In this document: in pieces, positions 61,601 through 64,000 of the stretch
Numbering within the stretch: the first letter of the stretch is position 1
Layout: each line of letters opens with the position of its first letter
Assembly: GCA_014238335.1 (NCBI GenBank)
Contig: JABABI010000037.1
Span: 1-64,000 of the forward strand
DNA from: Fuerstiella sp.
Lineage (GTDB): Bacteria > Planctomycetota > Planctomycetia > Planctomycetales > Planctomycetaceae
Direction: 5' to 3'
Length of the DNA: 64,000 bases
Notes under the pieces: model-generated
What the model was told of the DNA's origin: nothing
The model's database searches: none
The model's input: the letters and a program-made list of their open reading frames with translations, nothing else
Made by a program: the position numbers and the translations under genes

Positions 61601-62911
61601 AGCATCACGACGCCGACAATACGCTGGTCTTCCGTTGCCGGCGCGGTCTCCTACGAAATTCATATCTCGAACGTGACAACCCGGCAGCATCGATTGTTTG
61701 ACGAACAGAGCCTGACGGAATCGTCGTACACTCCGCCTGTTGCGTTGAATTTTGGCCTCCACCGTATCTGGGTACGAGCGTTTTCCGCTGACGGCTTTGC
61801 ATCGGCGTGGTCGTCAGCGGTCGAGTACTACATTGGCTCAACATTGCTTGCGCCAGTCGCGCCTACTTTCGAAAGACGTCCCGCATTCACCTGGACAGAA
61901 CCAGCAGGCGCTGCAGGCTACCAGCTTTTTGTGCGTACCCCGGGCGGTGGTGTTGTCAATCAAAGCGGACTCACGAGCGGAACGTTTACGTCTGGCGAGG
62001 ATCTGCAGGAAGGGAGTTACTTATGGTGGGTGCGACCGTTTACTGATGATGGACGAGCCGGCTTATGGAGTGAACGGGGAGAGACATACATCGGCGGGCG
62101 ACCGACAGCACTGGCGCCGGTGGCAAACCTGACAGATGCTTCTCCAGCGTTCACGTGGAGCGGTGTCGAGGGCGCAGAATCCTACGAAGTGTTTCTGAAT
62201 CGCACTGACGTCGCCGCACACATTCTTCGTACGTCTGACATTCCGGCCGCCACTTTCGAACCGCCGATCCTGCCAGCAGGGGAATATGTCTGGTGGGTAC
62301 GAGCAAGAGACGCATCCGGGAACTTCGGACGCTGGAGTGCAAGCAGTACGTTCCGTGTGACGCCTGCCGCTTCAGACGTGACTGCGACACCAGCGCAGTC
62401 GCAACTGATTTCACTCAGTCCGAAACCCACGCTGTCGTGGCAGGGGGCGGCGGGCGCCGTTTCATATGATGTGTATCTTTTCAATGGTACGCGAGCGGTC
62501 GAGCAAACGGGACTGACTGCCACATCGTGGCAAACCCCCGATCTCGGTGGTGAAGTGTGGCGGTGGTGGGTTCGCTCCATCGACGAGGGCGGCAACGCCG
62601 GCTCATGGAGTGACGCTGCGACGATTGATACGTCCGGACGGGCGGTCGGACGGTCGCCGTCTGCGACAACCGGTACGACACCAGTTTTCAACTGGACGGA
62701 AGTGCTGGCGGCCGATCGTTACATTCTGCAGATCGATAATCTGACGACAGACACTTCGCAGGTCATCAGAGAAGATTTTCTTGTCTCTGCAAGCTACACG
62801 CCCGCTGGCCCGCTGGCCGCAGGTCAATACCGATTCTGGGTCAAAGCACTCAGCGATACCAATCCGAATGCCGGATTCTGGAGTTTCGGCGTGGACTTTA
62901 CCGTTGCCTGA
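58616..62911 (+). CDS. Large secreted subtilase (S8) with PA domain, Calx-beta-like and fibronectin-type repeats
   Basis: 1431 residues. The basic N-terminus with SQPLETRILLSV is the planctomycete LEPR-XLL-type export motif, replacing a standard signal peptide. Prodomain follows (about 50-150), then the peptidase: Asp183 in IIDSGMD, His253 in DADHGASVAG, Ser579 in GTSAAAPHIAG, with the PA domain inserted at about 415-520. Residues ~765-895 are Calx-beta-like (GTDVSESGAADTYEIGL, FDND). The last ~535 residues are six repeats of ~90 residues, each with 'PxFxWxxxxGAxxYEhxh' and 'YxxWVRaxxxxGxxSxWS'. Likely a cell-surface protease with carbohydrate- or protein-binding repeats. Confidence 0.93.
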   Translation: MTTSLFSKLFKSTFRRISGRRTSLRRWRKVSSGWSESQPLETRILLSVTTSETLVTFAYADSEYATHLVLFDESESELLSTDPALVAERYSAFVAELEREFEESIDVKFEYTNALNGVALLLTDRQAQQISEMPTISIVLADASSELQGNSAEFTGAPGVWNGSAIGGGPGTFGEGVLIGIIDSGMDFDNASFAEVGPNDGYVHVNPFGDGVYLGVGDPSHPDYNASLPFNDKIVGAWNYTSDAIDSSGDADHGASVAGIAAGNFITVGVPGTKQTTDISGVAPHANLISYDVCTTLNDCSNSAILAAVDQAIADGVDVINLSIGGSTEAPWDAVMASALLNAHAAGIFVAVSAGNEGPGAATLSSPADAPWVTSVASVGIDDVSGTFVSVVGTNVPENLARIAATPGENVTISETVSSDFVIHAADVSPGDPLGSSAYPPGVFAGSIALIDRGVSLFETKVRNAWDAGAKAVVIINNVPGSGVTMAGVDGVPIPSVLVSQEDGTSLRTWLRENPAATIQINAERTADVTVTSGFSSRGRNLQADTLAPVIAAPGGSELVLAPVATSGDDSWQYFSGTSAAAPHIAGAAALLIALHPDWTPAAIQSALQTTATSSSEVAKDASLADADPFDVGSGLANVSLAATAGLVLDETTDNFDAADPSRGGNPAELNLASFVDSNVDSSTSWTRSLTSTQPSTIAWTPSFVADGGLTLSLSDALISIGAGATTDFTLTADVDTANKQWLFGELTLTPNADLPVARFPVAVRPTPLVGVSIIQSGSGTDVSESGAADTYEIGLDTSPSRAVTVQVNAPADVQVSNNGTDFGSLLVLTFMNKTRQTITVRAADDDRAEGWRTATITHSVTSSAAGDDYSIDTIIDDLTVRVFDNDVGQNGQLTAPELAGPSGLISSPRPVFEWTSVGGAHAYEIWVTPAGHADAPVLDTIVPDTTYTPDIDLVIGRYQYWVRTVYGGGVTSSWVASSFHISLPAVIDPLPFFASITTPTIRWSSVAGAVSYEIHISNVTTRQHRLFDEQSLTESSYTPPVALNFGLHRIWVRAFSADGFASAWSSAVEYYIGSTLLAPVAPTFERRPAFTWTEPAGAAGYQLFVRTPGGGVVNQSGLTSGTFTSGEDLQEGSYLWWVRPFTDDGRAGLWSERGETYIGGRPTALAPVANLTDASPAFTWSGVEGAESYEVFLNRTDVAAHILRTSDIPAATFEPPILPAGEYVWWVRARDASGNFGRWSASSTFRVTPAASDVTATPAQSQLISLSPKPTLSWQGAAGAVSYDVYLFNGTRAVEQTGLTATSWQTPDLGGEVWRWWVRSIDEGGNAGSWSDAATIDTSGRAVGRSPSATTGTTPVFNWTEVLAADRYILQIDNLTTDTSQVIREDFLVSASYTPAGPLAAGQYRFWVKALSDTNPNAGFWSFGVDFTVA

Positions 62912-62963
62912 CTTGCTGAGAGGCATCGTCTGGCGAGCGGTACGGTTTCCTGTCGCTTCGCCG

Positions 62964-64000
62964 TTACTTTGTCGTCGCCTTTTTCTTCTTACGTTTGCGT
63001 TTCTGAATGACGGGCGGTTCCAGACCATCGTCCGGCTGATTCCAGAGACGATAAGGATCGTCCAGCCGGCGCATTTCAGCCAGTAGCAGGTCTTCCATTT
63101 CGGCCAGCTTGTTCTTGTAGGCGGGGTCTTCAGCCAGATCTGTCAGCTTTGCGTTGCCCTTACCGTGTTCAGCAATGAATTCATGCGGGTTGTCGGCCAG
63201 ATTGAACAGCTGCGTTTCCTGCACTTTGCCATCCATGACATCGTACTTGATCAGTTTCCAGTCACCCTGTTTAACGCACCGCATGCCCGGCTTCGTGCCG
63301 CCGTTGTAAACGCCAAATAATACGTCCCGGACGGTGTTTTTCTGGTTCTGCAGAACGGGTTTGAAACTTGTTCCTTCCGTGGTCTCGGGAACTTCTACAC
63401 CGGTCAGGTCGCAGATGGTGGCTAGTGAATCCAGCAGATAGACGTTGCCCGTGGATCGAGTTCCGGCTGCGACGCCGGGGCCCTTCACGATGTAGGGAAC
63501 TCGCCAGGTGTGTTGATACAGATTCTGTTTTCCCTGTAGACCGTGACGGCCGATCGCCATGCCGTGGTCAGCGGTGTAAACGATGTATGTGTTGTCGAGC
63601 TCTCCCATTTGTTCGAGCTTCTTCAGTACCCTTCCGATTTGAATATCGATGTTTTCGTTGCAGGCGAATTCTCGTCCCAGTTCGTTCTGAATGGTCTGCG
63701 GATCTCGTTTGTCCCAGACACCACTCACCGATACTTCGTCTCGGAGTCCGGGATGCCCGTGATGAAACGGGTGTTTGCCAAGGTAGTTAACGGGTAGACC
63801 CGGCTGCATTGGATTTGCAGCCGGAAGTTTCTTTTTGTCTGTATGATTGACGGCTCCGTATTTGGCCAGCAGTTCCGGCGTGCCGTCTCGCGTGTCGTGA
63901 GGATGTGAGAATCCAAAGTAGATCAAAAACGGATCTTCGTCATTACTGCTCTCGCGGTGGTCCAGATATTCCAGTACCTGTTTGCCGTGCCACTTACTGC
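62964..64000 (-). CDS. Sulfatase, 5' end beyond the window
   Basis: The minus frame is open from the window edge (HGKQVLEYLDHRESSNDEDP) to TAA at 62964; the start and the CxPxR motif lie outside. Visible: FLIYFGFSHPHDTRDGTPEL, YIVYTADHGMAIGRHGLQGK (the DHG metal-binding segment), WRVPYIVKGPGV, ATICDLTGVEVPET, GDWKLIKYDV and ETQLFNLADNPHE, the standard C-terminal half of secreted type I sulfatases. Lys/Arg-rich terminus (KRKRKKKKATTK) like that of the other sulfatase here. Convergent with the subtilase gene, 52 bases apart. Confidence 0.93.
   Translation of the reverse strand, partial: SKWHGKQVLEYLDHRESSNDEDPFLIYFGFSHPHDTRDGTPELLAKYGAVNHTDKKKLPAANPMQPGLPVNYLGKHPFHHGHPGLRDEVSVSGVWDKRDPQTIQNELGREFACNENIDIQIGRVLKKLEQMGELDNTYIVYTADHGMAIGRHGLQGKQNLYQHTWRVPYIVKGPGVAAGTRSTGNVYLLDSLATICDLTGVEVPETTEGTSFKPVLQNQKNTVRDVLFGVYNGGTKPGMRCVKQGDWKLIKYDVMDGKVQETQLFNLADNPHEFIAEHGKGNAKLTDLAEDPAYKNKLAEMEDLLLAEMRRLDDPYRLWNQPDDGLEPPVIQKRKRKKKKATTK

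Noticed and set aside
1..64000. tRNA genes, rRNA genes, CRISPR arrays
   Set aside because: No T-arm/acceptor pairing, rRNA core sequence or regularly spaced repeat was found by eye.

Overview
The window reads as a chromosome segment of a planctomycete (Planctomycetota, most likely order Planctomycetales). The assignment is inferred from family content: two separate DUF1549/DUF1553 + DUF1501 modules (one with an N-terminal planctomycete cytochrome-like CxxCH domain), two sulfatases with their usual secreted layout, a eukaryotic-type (GSII) glutamine synthetase, a secreted subtilase carrying the planctomycete LEPR-XLL-type N-terminal motif, ECF sigma relics, and short dispersed palindromes. No rRNA, tRNA, CRISPR array, intact transposase or prophage was seen.

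Layout. 1-2288: 3' part of a PHP/CehA-like protein. 2401-3234: a small gene graveyard (frameshifted repeat protein on minus, broken ECF sigma factor on plus). 3813-9596: trmL, a coupled minus operon (UbiA-type prenyltransferase, membrane protein, bestrophin), a secreted esterase, and a UxaA-type altronate dehydratase. 9847-16017: TPR/MA-type metallopeptidase, CBS protein, glnII, hemolysin-III-like protein. 16198-20016: minus-strand locus with the organisation of a polymorphic toxin-immunity array. A 623-aa protein made largely of 11-residue Ala-rich aromatic repeats ends in a hydrophobic stretch and a small C-terminal tip. It is coupled to a DUF4279-type gene, then a decayed tandem copy of tip + DUF4279, then two more small genes. 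20215-23851: GT4 glycosyltransferase, truA, secreted endonuclease/phosphatase-fold protein. 24318-32583: DUF1549/1553 protein with a coiled-coil insertion, DUF1501 protein, WD40 protein, PhoD-like phosphatase. 32725-35264: MoxR ATPase, DUF58 protein, DUF456 membrane protein. 35674-37781: ATP-grasp-like protein and GT2 glycosyltransferase. 38140-39788: two small secreted proteins, the first behind a long leader hairpin that pairs its Shine-Dalgarno sequence. 40191-49044: thrS, ADP-ribosylglycohydrolase, alpha/beta hydrolase, sulfatase, trypsin-like protease, birA, cyclophilin. 49135-54755: threonine-dehydratase-like PLP enzyme coupled to a PSCyt1-DUF1549-LamG-DUF1553 protein and a second DUF1501 protein. 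55287-56855: purH. 57395-57990: a sigma factor broken at an A7 run. 58616-64000: large secreted subtilase and the C-terminal part of a second sulfatase.

Most of the window is housekeeping or typical planctomycete secreted metabolism. The most unusual parts are the 16.2-20.0 kb repeat-protein/immunity-like locus, the SD-sequestering leader hairpin at 38.14-38.24 kb, a 102-nt element present twice (21.4 and 55.2 kb, 87/102 identical), and two families of short palindromes. Function for the 16-20 kb locus is inferred from organisation only.
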